From an uncultured Prevotellaceae bacterium (GTDB lineage: Bacteria; Bacteroidota; Bacteroidia; Bacteroidales; Bacteroidaceae), in assembly GCA_900316285.1 (NCBI GenBank), contig ONCG01000005.1:62001-126000 (forward strand): a stretch of 64,000 nt of DNA, given 5' to 3'. The notes beneath the pieces are model-generated. The model was not told where the DNA came from and searched no databases. It saw only the letters and a list, made by a program, of their open reading frames with translations. The first letter of the stretch is position 1; each line of letters begins with the position of its first letter. Below, piece by piece: positions 36,021 through 45,085 of the stretch. The translations under genes were made by a program, and so were the position numbers.

Positions 36021-36198
36021 TAACTTTGCACTTGTAAAGGAGTACAAAGCACAGCGACGTTTTGCTTCCCAAATGACCGGTCAGGATGCTGATATCGTTC
36101 GCGCCTCGCCCCAATAGCTCTATATAACAAAACCTGAATCATTAAACCTAAGAATCTAAACTGCGATGGAAAACAAGAAATCAATATCCAACTCGTAG
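36021..36198 (+). other. Promoter, leader and aborted short ORF
   Basis: TAACTTTG at 36021-36028 is a -7 element. About 138 nt later an ATG at 36166 opens a frame MENKKSISNS that stops at 36198, exactly where a repeat element begins. This could be a gene start cut off by the repeat, a leader peptide or a small RNA. Nothing downstream continues the frame. Confidence 0.4.
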
Positions 36199-36322
36199 GG
36201 GCAGACCCTATTGCTACCCTCCTTCGGAGGGGCTGGGGGAGGTTGTCTGCCCGAACAATAACGAACAACCTGCATACCCATACACCCTAATTTAACGGGC
36301 AGATACGGGGATCTGCACCTAC
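36195..36322. repeat. Repeat with GTAGGGGCAGA ends and a GC-rich hairpin
   Basis: Outer arms GTAGGGGCAGA (36195-36205) and TCTGCACCTAC (36312-36322) are inverted with one mismatch. Inside is a family A hairpin CCTCCTTCGGAGG at 36218-36230 and further GGCAGA/TCTGCC pairs. Confidence 0.65.
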
Positions 36323-36328
36323 ACGTAT

Positions 36329-36460
36329 GGAGCATGTCTCTAGATGATACGGAGCATGTCTCTAGATGATACGGAGCATGTCTCTAGATGATACGGAGCA
36401 CGTCTCTAGATGATATGGAGCATGTCTCTAGATTGGATGGAGCATAGCTCTAGATGATCA
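36329..36460. repeat. Six tandem copies of a 22-bp unit
   Basis: The unit is GGAGCATGTCTCTAGATGAT plus AC. Copies begin at 36329, 36351, 36373, 36395, 36417 and 36439, the first three identical and the last three diverging. There are no spacers, so it is a minisatellite, not a CRISPR. Confidence 0.9.
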
Positions 36461-36519
36461 AGAACATGCAGAAAAAAAAGTGATCTTTGACTTATTGATA
36501 CAAATTTGATAAAAGCTAT

Positions 36520-36680
36520 GCTTTTAGAAAGCAAAAGCATTGACTTTACATCGCTACCTCATTGACTTTAGACGCTGGGAGCAATGCTTCTGCAACCTGA
36601 AAGCTATGCTTTTACAGCTTGAAAGCAATGCTCTGACACTCTGGAATGATTGCACTTACAACGCTGGAGCAATGCAACGC
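36520..36680. repeat. Array of AAAGCAATGCTTT-like imperfect palindromes
   Basis: Words AAAAGCTATGCTTTTAG, GAGCAATGCTTCTG, AAAGCTATGCTTTTAC and AAAGCAATGCTCTGAC alternate with unrelated 8-15-bp linkers. The style matches 21.72-22.07 kb and 63.4-63.57 kb. Confidence 0.55.
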
Positions 36681-36685
36681 TTAAA

Positions 36686-36920
36686 TGTAGGGACGCGGCG
36701 TGCCGCGTTACTGGAGCAAGTTTGGACAAACAAAGCGTGCCACAGGAGCAAGTTGGACAAACAAAGCGTGTCACAGGAGTAAGTCGGGCAAACAAAGCGT
36801 GTTACAGGAGTAAGTCGTACAAACAAAATTTGTCACTGAGTAAGTTGGGCAAACAAAATATGTCACATTACTGGATGTTGCTTTCCCCCTCCACAAACGC
36901 GGCACGCCGCGTCCCTACAT
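36686..36920. repeat. Family B inverted pair enclosing a 31-bp tandem repeat
   Basis: The pair of TGTAGGGACGCGGC arms (36686-36715 and 36891-36920) encloses about 175 bp, much more than the other pairs. The interior is about five copies of CAGGAGCAAGTTGGACAAAC plus AAAGCGTGTCA, decaying to the right. The right arm overlaps the 3' end of the membrane glycosyltransferase gene. Confidence 0.8.
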
Positions 36921-38309
36921 TTGCCGATTCCCAATATTTGTGGGTTTTGATAAGAAACTGGCGACAAGCATGAAAATGAAGGGCATGAAGGGAGCCTTGA
37001 AACGTGTTTCGCCATGAATTAGCAATGCCAGGGCTAGCGATGCTGCTACGATGATGAACACGGGCAGGAAGGCCTCTCGCCAACGGCCGTTTAACATGAG
37101 GCGGAGGGCACCTGCTAATGCGAGCAGGAGGAGCAGAAGATAAAGAATGGTTGCAAACAGAGCGAAGTATTGCACGGCTGACAACTGCGAGAATTGCGTT
37201 CTGAGGCTTCCTAATGGCAGGGTGATATAGTTTTTTGCCGCATCGGCTTTCGTGGGCAGGAAGGCCGTTAAATTATCTATATCGTTCTGATAGATGTAGT
37301 ACAGTCGTGCCGGCACTTTCTTCAGGTATTCCACTGGGTGCTCGCTGAGCCATTTCAGACTCCGTTTGCGCCAGATATGACTGCACTCAATAGCCGTCTT
37401 GTGTTGCATGTCGTCGATGTAGCGGGCCGTCCCTTCAGGGAACACTTCCGTGTTGTAGTGTGGTTGACTATCGGTTTCGTAAGTGGCTTCGGCCATGTTA
37501 AACCACAATGAGTCGGCCTGATAGAGAAAATAGCCTGTGCGCAGATAGCAGCTGGTGCCAATGAGCAACACCACGAAGGCATAGCCGGAAAGCAGATACA
37601 ACGTAAGTTTCTTCCACTGACGCTTTCTGAACAAAAAGAAATAGACTACCAGTGCCAGAAGGAAGATGGCGGCAACTGGGCGGAACCAGTTGGCGAGGGC
37701 AAAAAGAGCCCCGGCCCCCCCTACTGCCCCCGAGGGGGCTTCTATACCCATGAAGGCTATTGTGTCCCCCTCGGGGGACGAAAGGGGGGCTATCTCGGGG
37801 GCAGTAGGGGGGGCTTTTGGGGACGAAAGGGGGGCCGTGTATAGCGCTAGCATCGTGAAGAACAGCATGGGGATTTCGGAGGAGAGCATGGTGCTTTGTC
37901 CCCAGTTGTTGGGATAGAGGATGTAGAGGATGAGTGCGAGGAGGGCTACTTGGCGGTTGAAGAGTTTCGCGGTGGTATGCGCCAAGAGCCAGGCGGTGAG
38001 CGCCTTCATGATGCAGAAGAGAATGAGCAGGGGATAGACCGATTTCGTCAATCCTAAAGAGAGTGCCACAAAATTGATGATGCCCATGTTCCAAATATAG
38101 GGCTTGCCAATGATGTGATGAAGAGTGGGATAAGGTTGGCGGTCGGCAATTGCTATCTGCGCATATTCGATGTATCCTTCGCCATCGTTGGTAGGTGTGT
38201 AGCCAAAAACAATGAGCACTCCCAGCAACAACAGCAGGAAGCCGATGGTGAGCGCCCAGCAGCAGCGGTTGAAGCGCTCAGCAGTTAGTTCACGATAGCG
38301 ATTTTGCAT
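36915..38309 (-). CDS. Polytopic membrane glycosyltransferase (GT39/GT83-like)
   Basis: A 464-residue integral membrane protein with about ten helices. It has the periplasmic acidic motif in PTNDGEGYIEYAQIA after the first helix, as in lipid-phosphate-sugar-dependent transferases, and NWGQSTMLSSEIPMLFF. A role in transferring sugar from a polyprenyl carrier to a glycolipid is likely, with no substrate evidence. A Pro/Ala/Gly-rich stretch (about 160-203) between helices is encoded by GC-rich repeats. Its start overlaps the porZ stop by 25 bp, implying translational coupling. The C-terminus runs into a family B repeat. Confidence 0.7.
   Translation of the reverse strand: MQNRYRELTAERFNRCCWALTIGFLLLLLGVLIVFGYTPTNDGEGYIEYAQIAIADRQPYPTLHHIIGKPYIWNMGIINFVALSLGLTKSVYPLLILFCIMKALTAWLLAHTTAKLFNRQVALLALILYILYPNNWGQSTMLSSEIPMLFFTMLALYTAPLSSPKAPPTAPEIAPLSSPEGDTIAFMGIEAPSGAVGGAGALFALANWFRPVAAIFLLALVVYFFLFRKRQWKKLTLYLLSGYAFVVLLIGTSCYLRTGYFLYQADSLWFNMAEATYETDSQPHYNTEVFPEGTARYIDDMQHKTAIECSHIWRKRSLKWLSEHPVEYLKKVPARLYYIYQNDIDNLTAFLPTKADAAKNYITLPLGSLRTQFSQLSAVQYFALFATILYLLLLLLALAGALRLMLNGRWREAFLPVFIIVAASLALALLIHGETRFKAPFMPFIFMLVASFLSKPTNIGNRQM
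37700..37832. repeat. GC-rich CCCCCGAGGGGG repeats inside the membrane glycosyltransferase gene
   Basis: Copies at about 37704-37737 and two at 37769-37830 use the CCCCGAGGGGG hairpin and GGACGAAAGGGGGG words. They are in frame and translate to a loop including SSPEGDT and APSGAVGGAG. Confidence 0.75.
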
Positions 38310-40372
38310 ACGGTACCCTTGTTACCCTCGCTCGTTGCCGCCAGCACCATATAGACACCCGATGCCACACGCTTTCCGCTCTTCTGGTCGCGGGCATCCC
38401 AGGTGAAGGTTCCACCGTTGCTACGACCTTCGGCCACCAGCGTACCGTTCGAGGTAACGATCTTGATATCGGCATCGTAGGTAAGTCCGGTGATGGTGAT
38501 CAGTCCGGTATAGTCAGGCCGCACGGGGTTGGGATAGGCATAGACGGTTTCCTTCGTCATCTCGTCGACAACGGCTGTGGCATCGCTGATATAGGAACAC
38601 AATCCCTTGTCGGTACCGAAGAACACCTCACCCGTCTGGTTGTCGATGGCGATAGACTCGATGTTATCGGAGAGCAGGTTGCTGTTTTCAGCGGTGAAGT
38701 GCTGCAGCTGTGTCATGTTGTCGGCGCTGATGAGATAAGCACCGTTACCCTTTGTGGCAAACCACTTACGATTACCACCGTCGACGACGATGCCCGAGAT
38801 GTTCACACCGCTGAGCAGATAGTCGGCATAGTTGGTTCCGTCGTTGCGAGGCACCTTCACCTGTTCGAATTCCGGTTCCGACTCGGTAATCTTACTACGC
38901 GAGAGCAGCAACGGAGCAATGTTCGTACCAATCCAGATATCACCGTTCTTGTCTTCCGCAATACATTGCACGGAGTTCACGTCGACGCGTGTGCCGTCTT
39001 GGTTGATGAAGTTGAAGAACGAACTCACCTCTTCGGTCTGTGTGTTGAAATAGTGCAGCGAAGGCTTTGTCCAGTGGTTGTTCACGAACCACAACAGGCG
39101 GTTGCTATCGAAGGTCAGCGCCTGCAGGGCTCCCATCGTACGATCGTCGCTCATCAGCGTGCTGCTGGAGAAAGACTTCCAGTTGCCGTCGCGCTGCAGC
39201 ACGTGGATGGGTGCCGTAGAAGACTGGCTGTTGAGCATCCAGAGATTGCCTTCGACGTCGTACTTGATGCTTTCGATGAGCGTGTAGGCCTCCTGATTGC
39301 TTTCGGTGGGTCGGAGAGCTGTGCCGAGCGGCGAGTTGTTGCTGCTATAGGCTTGCTGGAAACGGCCATCGCGGAACTCGTAGATGCCCGTGCGGCCGGC
39401 GGCGAAGACGTGGGAGGCATCGGCAGGATCGACGTCGACCGACATCAGGTCCTTGTATTCATAGCCCGTGGCGGTCTGCAGGTTGTCCTCGTAGATGCTC
39501 CATTCGCCATCCGAGAGCACCTGTACGGCACCGTTGCGGTTCTCCTCGATGCCGGCACCATAGCCGCCCACGGTAGTGTAGAGGTGTCCGCCAGAGAAGC
39601 GTATGAAACCGAAGTAGTTGTATTGCGGACCATCGGTGGCGACGTTTCGCAGGGTTTCGATGTATTGGTTCCACACCGATTTATCCTTGTCGAAGATGCC
39701 GCTGGGAACATTGGTGGTTGTTGTCCAGTTGTTAGGATCGAGCAGGTTCGACGTGAGCGAAGCCATGATGTACGACTGCTTGTCCACTCGTGCATAGATG
39801 TTCTGTCCGCTAACGGCAACGGCGGTGATGTTCTTATCGAGCTGATAGGTGTTGCTGATCTCAGCTTTCGCAACGTCGAGCTTCATGATGCCGAAGCCCG
39901 TGGCGAGATAAGCATATTGGTCGCTGATGTAGATGTCGTTGATGGTCTTGTCGCCGGTAATCGACTTCATGTAGTATTCCGGCATGTTCACGCAATCGCC
40001 GTTGGGTTGCAGCAGGTCGATGTTCTTGTTGTCGTAGATGACAACCAGTCGACCAGCCTTCTTGTTCCAGGCGATGTGGGCGATGCTGCAATCGCTCAGC
40101 GCATCCATCTTGCTGAACGTGCGAATGCTCTGATCGTCAATGTTGTAGAGATACAGGTTTCTGCTGGCTAGCACAAACAACTCGTTGCCAGCCTTCTCTA
40201 TTTCCGTGATGTCGGTATAGGCAAGATAGGCGCGCCACGAACCGATGCTGGCAGAGAGGCAAGGCAAAGTAACAAAGTAACAAAATAACAAAGTGACAAT
40301 ACAGACTCTCCCCCACCCTCTTCTTGTTTGGAGGGAGGTAAAATGTCTTTTGATTGTTGTTTTCTTAATCAT
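38285..40372 (-). CDS. porZ: PorZ-like T9SS beta-propeller protein
   Basis: A 695-residue exported protein resembling PorZ, the surface protein that helps attach anionic LPS to T9SS cargo in Porphyromonas. The N-terminal SIGSWRAYLAYTDITEIEKAGNE region and the repeated propeller blades (two-component-regulator type, such as DKNGDIWIGTN and NRKWFATKGNGAYLI) match. The C-terminus is a T9SS-type sorting domain (VYAYPNPVRPDYTG... SGVYMVLAAT). Order porZ-rdgB-yitT-leuS is one I recall from Bacteroidales. The signal peptide core VTLLFCYFVTLP derives from an ACAAAGTAAC word repeat. Confidence 0.8.
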   Translation of the reverse strand: MIKKTTIKRHFTSLQTRRGWGRVCIVTLLFCYFVTLPCLSASIGSWRAYLAYTDITEIEKAGNELFVLASRNLYLYNIDDQSIRTFSKMDALSDCSIAHIAWNKKAGRLVVIYDNKNIDLLQPNGDCVNMPEYYMKSITGDKTINDIYISDQYAYLATGFGIMKLDVAKAEISNTYQLDKNITAVAVSGQNIYARVDKQSYIMASLTSNLLDPNNWTTTTNVPSGIFDKDKSVWNQYIETLRNVATDGPQYNYFGFIRFSGGHLYTTVGGYGAGIEENRNGAVQVLSDGEWSIYEDNLQTATGYEYKDLMSVDVDPADASHVFAAGRTGIYEFRDGRFQQAYSSNNSPLGTALRPTESNQEAYTLIESIKYDVEGNLWMLNSQSSTAPIHVLQRDGNWKSFSSSTLMSDDRTMGALQALTFDSNRLLWFVNNHWTKPSLHYFNTQTEEVSSFFNFINQDGTRVDVNSVQCIAEDKNGDIWIGTNIAPLLLSRSKITESEPEFEQVKVPRNDGTNYADYLLSGVNISGIVVDGGNRKWFATKGNGAYLISADNMTQLQHFTAENSNLLSDNIESIAIDNQTGEVFFGTDKGLCSYISDATAVVDEMTKETVYAYPNPVRPDYTGLITITGLTYDADIKIVTSNGTLVAEGRSNGGTFTWDARDQKSGKRVASGVYMVLAATSEGNKGTVCKIAIVN

Positions 40373-40445
40373 AAGTTACTTTGTTCTTTCTCCGCTCCGC
40401 TACGAAAGCGAGCAGAGCTCGTGGTCCTTTGTTACCTTGTCATCT
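40260..40445. repeat. Word-and-hairpin repeats across the porZ start
   Basis: ACAAAGTAACAAAATAACAA words at 40264-40297 lie within the porZ signal sequence. A GC-rich fragment follows at about 40307-40336. After the start, a family C core (GTTCTTTCTCCGCTCCG, AGCAGAGCTCGTGG) lies at 40383-40432, followed by TTGTTACCTTGTCATC words that reach the rdgB stop. Confidence 0.7.
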
Positions 40446-40447
40446 TG

Positions 40448-41029
40448 TTACTTTGTCAAATATTCGGCGAGCTTCGCTACGGCCCGGGCACGATGTGAGA
40501 TTCCATTCTTGATGTCGAGCCCCAGTTGTGCAAACGACTCGTCGTAGCCATCGGGAACGAAGATGGGATCGTAGCCGAAACCTTCCGTACCCTTCTTCTC
40601 GTAGGCGATGTGTCCTTCGACGATGCCTTCGAAGAGTTTTTCCTCCTGATTCCTTATGATTAACGCAATAACGGTGCGGAATCGTGCACGACGATTGTTA
40701 TTATTTCCTAATTTGCTCAATAATTTGTCCATGTTGGCCTCGCTATCGTGGTCGGTGCCTTCAGCGTAGCGGGCACTATGCACTCCCGGCTCTCCGTTGA
40801 GTGCTTCAACCTCCAAGCCGGTATCGTCGGCAAAGCAGTCCACATCGTAGTGATCTGCAATGTACTTCGCCTTCTGCAATGCATTCTCCTGCAGCGTGTC
40901 GTGATCCTCAGGAATCTCCTCGTGACAACCGATGTCGTTGAGCGACAATACCTCGAACGTAGAGCCAAGAATCTGTCGGATTTCGTCGAGCTTATGTTGG
41001 TTGTTGGTGGCAAATACAATCTTTTTCAT
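40448..41029 (-). CDS. rdgB: XTP/dITP pyrophosphatase
   Basis: A 193-residue house-cleaning nucleotidase that hydrolyses dITP, XTP and similar non-canonical purine triphosphates. Motifs: [16 protein letters not shown] at the N-terminus, [26 protein letters not shown] at the active site and [13 protein letters not shown]. Length is normal. It lies 13 bp after the YitT gene on the same strand. Confidence 0.95.
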   Translation of the reverse strand: MKKIVFATNNQHKLDEIRQILGSTFEVLSLNDIGCHEEIPEDHDTLQENALQKAKYIADHYDVDCFADDTGLEVEALNGEPGVHSARYAEGTDHDSEANMDKLLSKLGNNNNRRARFRTVIALIIRNQEEKLFEGIVEGHIAYEKKGTEGFGYDPIFVPDGYDESFAQLGLDIKNGISHRARAVAKLAEYLTK

Positions 41030-41042
41030 CTTATATAGGTTG

Positions 41043-41975
41043 TTATTCTTTTTTTGTTTTTGCTTTCACTTTAATCGTGTCGAAGCCCTCGCCATAGACA
41101 CCGATGACTGCGCTCTGCGACACGAAGGCATTCGGGTCGATGGCCTTGATGATTCGGAAGATGGTGCTGCTCTCGTTTTTCCTGGCGAGGATGCAGAGCA
41201 CCTTGCGCTCCTGACCCGTGTACCAGCCGTGACCGTCGAGGATGGTGACACCGTGTTCCATATGCGTGCCAATCTCGTAGGCAATCTCTTGATATTTCTC
41301 AGAGAAAATCAGGAACTGCACCGATGAGCGACGGCGGTTGTAGAGATAGTCGAGCATGAAGTTTTCGATGACCATCGTGCAGAAACCGAACACCACCATG
41401 TTTCCACGCTCGAGCATGGTTCCAAACTGCGGGATGAACAAACAGGAGCCAATGATGACGAAGTCGAGCAAAAGTAGTACGGTGCCCAGCGACATGTTGT
41501 AGAACTTATTCACCGAGGCAGCGATGATGTCGGAACCACCCGTCGAGCCATTATTCACAAACACAATGCCCAGTGCCGAACCCGTCATCATACAGCCGAT
41601 GACGAGCGACATGAAGTCCTGTCCTTCACCCAGTATCTTCACCATATTGCCAGCAGCATCGTGAGGTACGAGTTCCTTCATGAACCACAAGAGGAACGTC
41701 AGCATGAAAATGGCATAGATGGTCTTCATCAGGAATTTCAGACCGAGAATGCGCAAGGCCAGGATGAGCAGGGCGGCATTGACGAGGAAGTAGGTGTATT
41801 GGTTAGGAATCTGTGTGGCATATTGTACGATAGCAGCCACACCGGCCACGCCTCCTGTCACGATTTCGTAGGGCATGAGGAAGAACGTGAAGCCGAAAGC
41901 GTAGAGGACGAGGCCGAAGGTAATGCCAGCATAGTCGCGGGCCTCGCTCCACATGAGTTTTTTGTCGATAGTCAT
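41043..41975 (-). CDS. YitT family membrane protein
   Basis: A 310-residue membrane protein with five to six helices (DUF161) and a cytoplasmic C-terminal DUF2179 domain (about 210-300, with [23 protein letters not shown]). The helix loop [12 protein letters not shown] is family-typical. YitT proteins are widespread and their transport substrate is unknown. It lies between leuS and rdgB on the same strand. Confidence 0.92.
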   Translation of the reverse strand: MTIDKKLMWSEARDYAGITFGLVLYAFGFTFFLMPYEIVTGGVAGVAAIVQYATQIPNQYTYFLVNAALLILALRILGLKFLMKTIYAIFMLTFLLWFMKELVPHDAAGNMVKILGEGQDFMSLVIGCMMTGSALGIVFVNNGSTGGSDIIAASVNKFYNMSLGTVLLLLDFVIIGSCLFIPQFGTMLERGNMVVFGFCTMVIENFMLDYLYNRRRSSVQFLIFSEKYQEIAYEIGTHMEHGVTILDGHGWYTGQERKVLCILARKNESSTIFRIIKAIDPNAFVSQSAVIGVYGEGFDTIKVKAKTKKE

Positions 41976-42013
41976 GGTATAGGTATAGAAATTTTTTTTG
42001 ATATCATGTAGAA

Positions 42014-42076
42014 CAGGGTGTGTAAAAACTTGAAACGATTCCTATGAAAGAGCATTCCTTGTTTTCACACACCCTG
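42014..42076 (-). terminator. Inverted repeat after leuS
   Basis: A 16-bp inverted repeat (CAGGGTGTGTAAAAAC at 42014-42029 against GTTTTCACACACCCTG at 42061-42076) lies 13 bp past the leuS stop. It lacks a clean trailing U-tract, so it may be a terminator or an mRNA 3'-end stabiliser. Confidence 0.5.
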
Positions 42077-42088
42077 CCTGGTTGAAGT

Positions 42089-44992
42089 TTATTTGATGAC
42101 GAGATTCACCATGCGCTTCGGCACGATGATGACTTTCATCACTTGTTTTCCTTCGATGTATTTCTGAGCACGCTCGTCGGCAAGAACGGCAGCCTGGATG
42201 GTGGCGTTGTCGGCATCGGCGGCAAACTCCATATCGAAGCGCGTCTTACCATTGAAGGCAACACCCAGGCGGACGGAGTTCTCGACGAGGTATTCCTCGT
42301 TCCACGACGGCCACTGGGCATCGCAGACAGAACCTTCGCCGCCCAGCATCTCCCAGAGTTCTTCGGCAATGTGTGGTGCAAACGGAGCGATGAGCACGGA
42401 GAGCGCACGCATCACCTCACGATTCTTGCACTTCAGCTGCGACAGCTCGTTCACGCAAATCATGAAGGCCGAGATGCTGGTGTTGTAGGAGAACACCTCG
42501 ATGTCTTGCGACACCTTCTTGATGAGCTTGTGGAGCGACTTCAGCTCGTCCTTCGAAGCCTTCTCGTCTGTTGCGATGTCATCACAACAAGCAGAACTAC
42601 AGAGGTTCCAGAACTTCTTCAGGAAGCGATGACAGCCATCGATGCCGTTGGTGTCCCAGGGCTTCGACTGCTCCACAGGACCGAGGAACATCTCATACAG
42701 ACGCAGCGTGTCGGCGCCGTAGCGTTCAACAATCATATCGGGATTCACCACGTTGAACATCGACTTCGACATCTTTTCAATAGCCCAGCCGCAGATGTAC
42801 TTGCCATTTTCGAGCACAAACTCTGCATTGTTGTATTCCGGACGCCAAGCCTTGAAAGCCTCGAGGTCGAGGATGTCGGCCGAAACGATGTTCACGTCGA
42901 CGTGGATGGGTGTGAACTCGTCGTCGGCAGTACGGGTCTTGGCAGCTTCCTTCATCACGTTCAGGCTGAGGAACACGGGGTGACCGGCTTTCTCGCTGGC
43001 CTTGTTGTCGCGATAGACGAAGTTCGAACGGCCTTGAATCATACCCTGATTGACGAGTTTCTTGAACGGCTCTTCCACGTGGCTCACACCGAGGTCGAAG
43101 AGGAACTTGTTCCAGAAGCGCGAGTAGATGAGGTGACCCGTAGCGTGCTCCGAACCGCCAACGTAGAGATCTACGTTCTTCCAGTATTCGGCAGCCTCAG
43201 GCGAGAGCAGTGCTTCGTTGTTGTGCGGATCCATGTAGCGCAGATAATAGGCGCTGGAGCCAGCGAAGCCAGGCATCGTGCAGAGCTCCAAGGGGAAGAC
43301 GGTCACGTTGTCGATAGCGGCGCAGTCGACTACGCTATTCGATGCGGTGTCCCATGCCCAACGCTTAGCATGACCAAGTGGCGGCTCACCGGTCTCGGTG
43401 GGCTGATAGGTCTCCACCTCAGGCAGCTGCAACGGAAGGCACTCGGAGGGTATCATATAGGGCATGTTGTCCTTGTAGTATACAGGGAACGGCTCACCCC
43501 AGTAGCGCTGGCGCGAGAAGATGGCGTCGCGCAGACGGTAGTTCACTTTTACACGACCGAGTTTCTTTTCCGTGACGTATTTCTTTGTGGCGGCAATAGC
43601 TTCCTTCACCGTCAGACCATTCAGAGAGAACTCGCCATTCGACGAGTTGGTCATGATGCCTTCCTTCGCATCGAAGCTTTCTTCTGAGATGTCGGCACCC
43701 TCGATGAGTGGGATGATGGGCAGATCGAAGTGCTTGGCAAAGGCATAGTCGCGAGAGTCGTGGGCAGGAACGGCCATGATGGCACCCGTTCCATAGCCGG
43801 CAAGCACATATTCGGCAATCCAGATAGGAATCTGCTTGCCCGTGAGCGGGTTGATGGCATAGGAGCCGGAGAACACACCCGTCACACGATGATCCATCTG
43901 GCGCTCACGCTCGGTGCGCTTCTTCACATAGGCGAGATATTCGTCGACGGCTGCCTTCTGCTCAGGAGTGGTGAGCTGCTTCACGAGTTCGCTCTCGGGA
44001 GCCAGCACCATGAATGTCACACCGAAGATGGTGTCGGCACGCGTGGTGAAGATGGTGAACTCTACATCGCTGTCAGCCACTTTGAACTGCATCTCCGTAC
44101 CTTCCGAACGACCAATCCAGTTGCGCTGGGTTTCCTTCAAAGAGTCGGTCCAGTCGATGGTCTCCAAGCCGTCGAGGAGTCGCTGGGCATAGGCCGACAC
44201 GCGCAGACACCATTGGCGCATCTTCTTCTGTTCTACGGGATAGCCGCCGCGCTCCGATACACCGTTCACCACCTCGTCGTTGGCGAGTACGGTGCCGAGA
44301 GCCGGACACCAGTTCACCATTGTCTCACCGAGATAGGCGATGCGGTAGTTCATCAGCACTTCCTGCTGCTTCTGCTCCGACCAGCTGTTCCACTCGTCGG
44401 CCGTGAACTGCAGCTCCTCCGACTGTGCCACACCGAAAGCTTCCAAGCCCTCGGTGCCGTGCTTCTCGAAATAAGCAACCAGCTCAGAGATGGGACGAGC
44501 TTTCGCACTCTCCCCCTCGCCTTTGGGAGAGGGGGTCAGGGGGGTGAGGCTGTAGAAGCTTTCAAACATCTGCTGGAACGCCCATTGTGTCCAATGATAA
44601 TAGCCAGGCTCACAAGTGCGTACCTCACGACTCCAGTCGAAGGAGAAACCAATCTTGTCCAACTGCTCGCGGTAGCGGTTGATGTTCTGTTCGGTGGTGA
44701 TAGCCGGATGCTGACCCGTCTGGATGGCATATTGCTCGGCGGGAAGTCCATAGGCATCGTAGCCCATAGGGTTCAGGACATTGAAGCCCTTCAGTCGCTT
44801 GTAGCGAGCATAGATATCGCTGGCGATGTATCCCAGCGGATGACCCACATGCAAGCCTGCCCCACTGGGGTATGGGAACATGTTGAGTACGTAGAATTTC
44901 TGCTTGTCTTTGTCTTCGGTGACGCGATAGGTACCATTCTCCACCCATCGTTTTTGCCACTTCTTTTCGATGTCTCTGAAGTTATAATCCAT
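42089..44992 (-). CDS. leuS: Leucyl-tRNA synthetase with repeat-encoded insert
   Basis: A 967-residue class I synthetase. HIGH motif: [21 protein letters not shown] motif: [13 protein letters not shown]. The editing domain (TTRADTIFG, and [14 protein letters not shown]) is present, followed by the C-terminal anticodon-binding helices. Residues about 148-163 ([15 protein letters not shown]) are encoded by a GC-rich dispersed repeat in an early loop, which essential function evidently tolerates. It has a full promoter upstream and an inverted repeat downstream. Confidence 0.97.
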   Translation of the reverse strand: MDYNFRDIEKKWQKRWVENGTYRVTEDKDKQKFYVLNMFPYPSGAGLHVGHPLGYIASDIYARYKRLKGFNVLNPMGYDAYGLPAEQYAIQTGQHPAITTEQNINRYREQLDKIGFSFDWSREVRTCEPGYYHWTQWAFQQMFESFYSLTPLTPSPKGEGESAKARPISELVAYFEKHGTEGLEAFGVAQSEELQFTADEWNSWSEQKQQEVLMNYRIAYLGETMVNWCPALGTVLANDEVVNGVSERGGYPVEQKKMRQWCLRVSAYAQRLLDGLETIDWTDSLKETQRNWIGRSEGTEMQFKVADSDVEFTIFTTRADTIFGVTFMVLAPESELVKQLTTPEQKAAVDEYLAYVKKRTERERQMDHRVTGVFSGSYAINPLTGKQIPIWIAEYVLAGYGTGAIMAVPAHDSRDYAFAKHFDLPIIPLIEGADISEESFDAKEGIMTNSSNGEFSLNGLTVKEAIAATKKYVTEKKLGRVKVNYRLRDAIFSRQRYWGEPFPVYYKDNMPYMIPSECLPLQLPEVETYQPTETGEPPLGHAKRWAWDTASNSVVDCAAIDNVTVFPLELCTMPGFAGSSAYYLRYMDPHNNEALLSPEAAEYWKNVDLYVGGSEHATGHLIYSRFWNKFLFDLGVSHVEEPFKKLVNQGMIQGRSNFVYRDNKASEKAGHPVFLSLNVMKEAAKTRTADDEFTPIHVDVNIVSADILDLEAFKAWRPEYNNAEFVLENGKYICGWAIEKMSKSMFNVVNPDMIVERYGADTLRLYEMFLGPVEQSKPWDTNGIDGCHRFLKKFWNLCSSACCDDIATDEKASKDELKSLHKLIKKVSQDIEVFSYNTSISAFMICVNELSQLKCKNREVMRALSVLIAPFAPHIAEELWEMLGGEGSVCDAQWPSWNEEYLVENSVRLGVAFNGKTRFDMEFAADADNATIQAAVLADERAQKYIEGKQVMKVIIVPKRMVNLVIK
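44509..44552. repeat. GC-rich repeat inside leuS (family A)
   Basis: CTCCCCCTCGCCTTTGGGAG followed by AGGGGGTCAGG. It forms a hairpin, is in frame and encodes TPSPKGEGE, nearly the same peptide as the repeat in lgt. Confidence 0.8.
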
Positions 44993-45026
44993 AAGTATAA
45001 AAGTTGATTCTTTTTAAATTTGCGTG

Positions 45027-45057
45027 CAAAGGTACGAATAAGTGAGCGAAATACAAA
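45027..45057 (-). promoter_or_regulatory. leuS promoter
   Basis: On the minus strand TTTG (45057-45054), 19 nt, then TACCTTTG (45034-45027). The spacer is almost the same sequence as in the GH3-like gene promoter at 15 kb. Confidence 0.8.
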
Positions 45058-45085
45058 ATAAAACTTATTTTATTTTTATTTCCCA

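Noticed and set aside
35899-36268. Minus-strand frames of 71 and 118 residues in the gene-free region
   Set aside because: They cross the AT palindrome arm, the promoter and the GC-rich repeat, and show no family signature.
36329-36460. Possible CRISPR array
   Set aside because: The 22-bp units are directly adjacent with no spacers, and there is no cas gene in the window.
36540-36973. Short plus-strand frames near 36.5-37.0 kb
   Set aside because: They consist of the word array and the 31-bp tandem repeat. The translations repeat the same peptide phrase.
38699-40171. A 490-residue plus-strand frame antisense to porZ
   Set aside because: Shadow of the PorZ-like coding frame. No signal, start context or domain.
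42143-43687. A 514-residue plus-strand frame antisense to leuS
   Set aside because: Complete overlap with a well-conserved synthetase and no recognisable motif.
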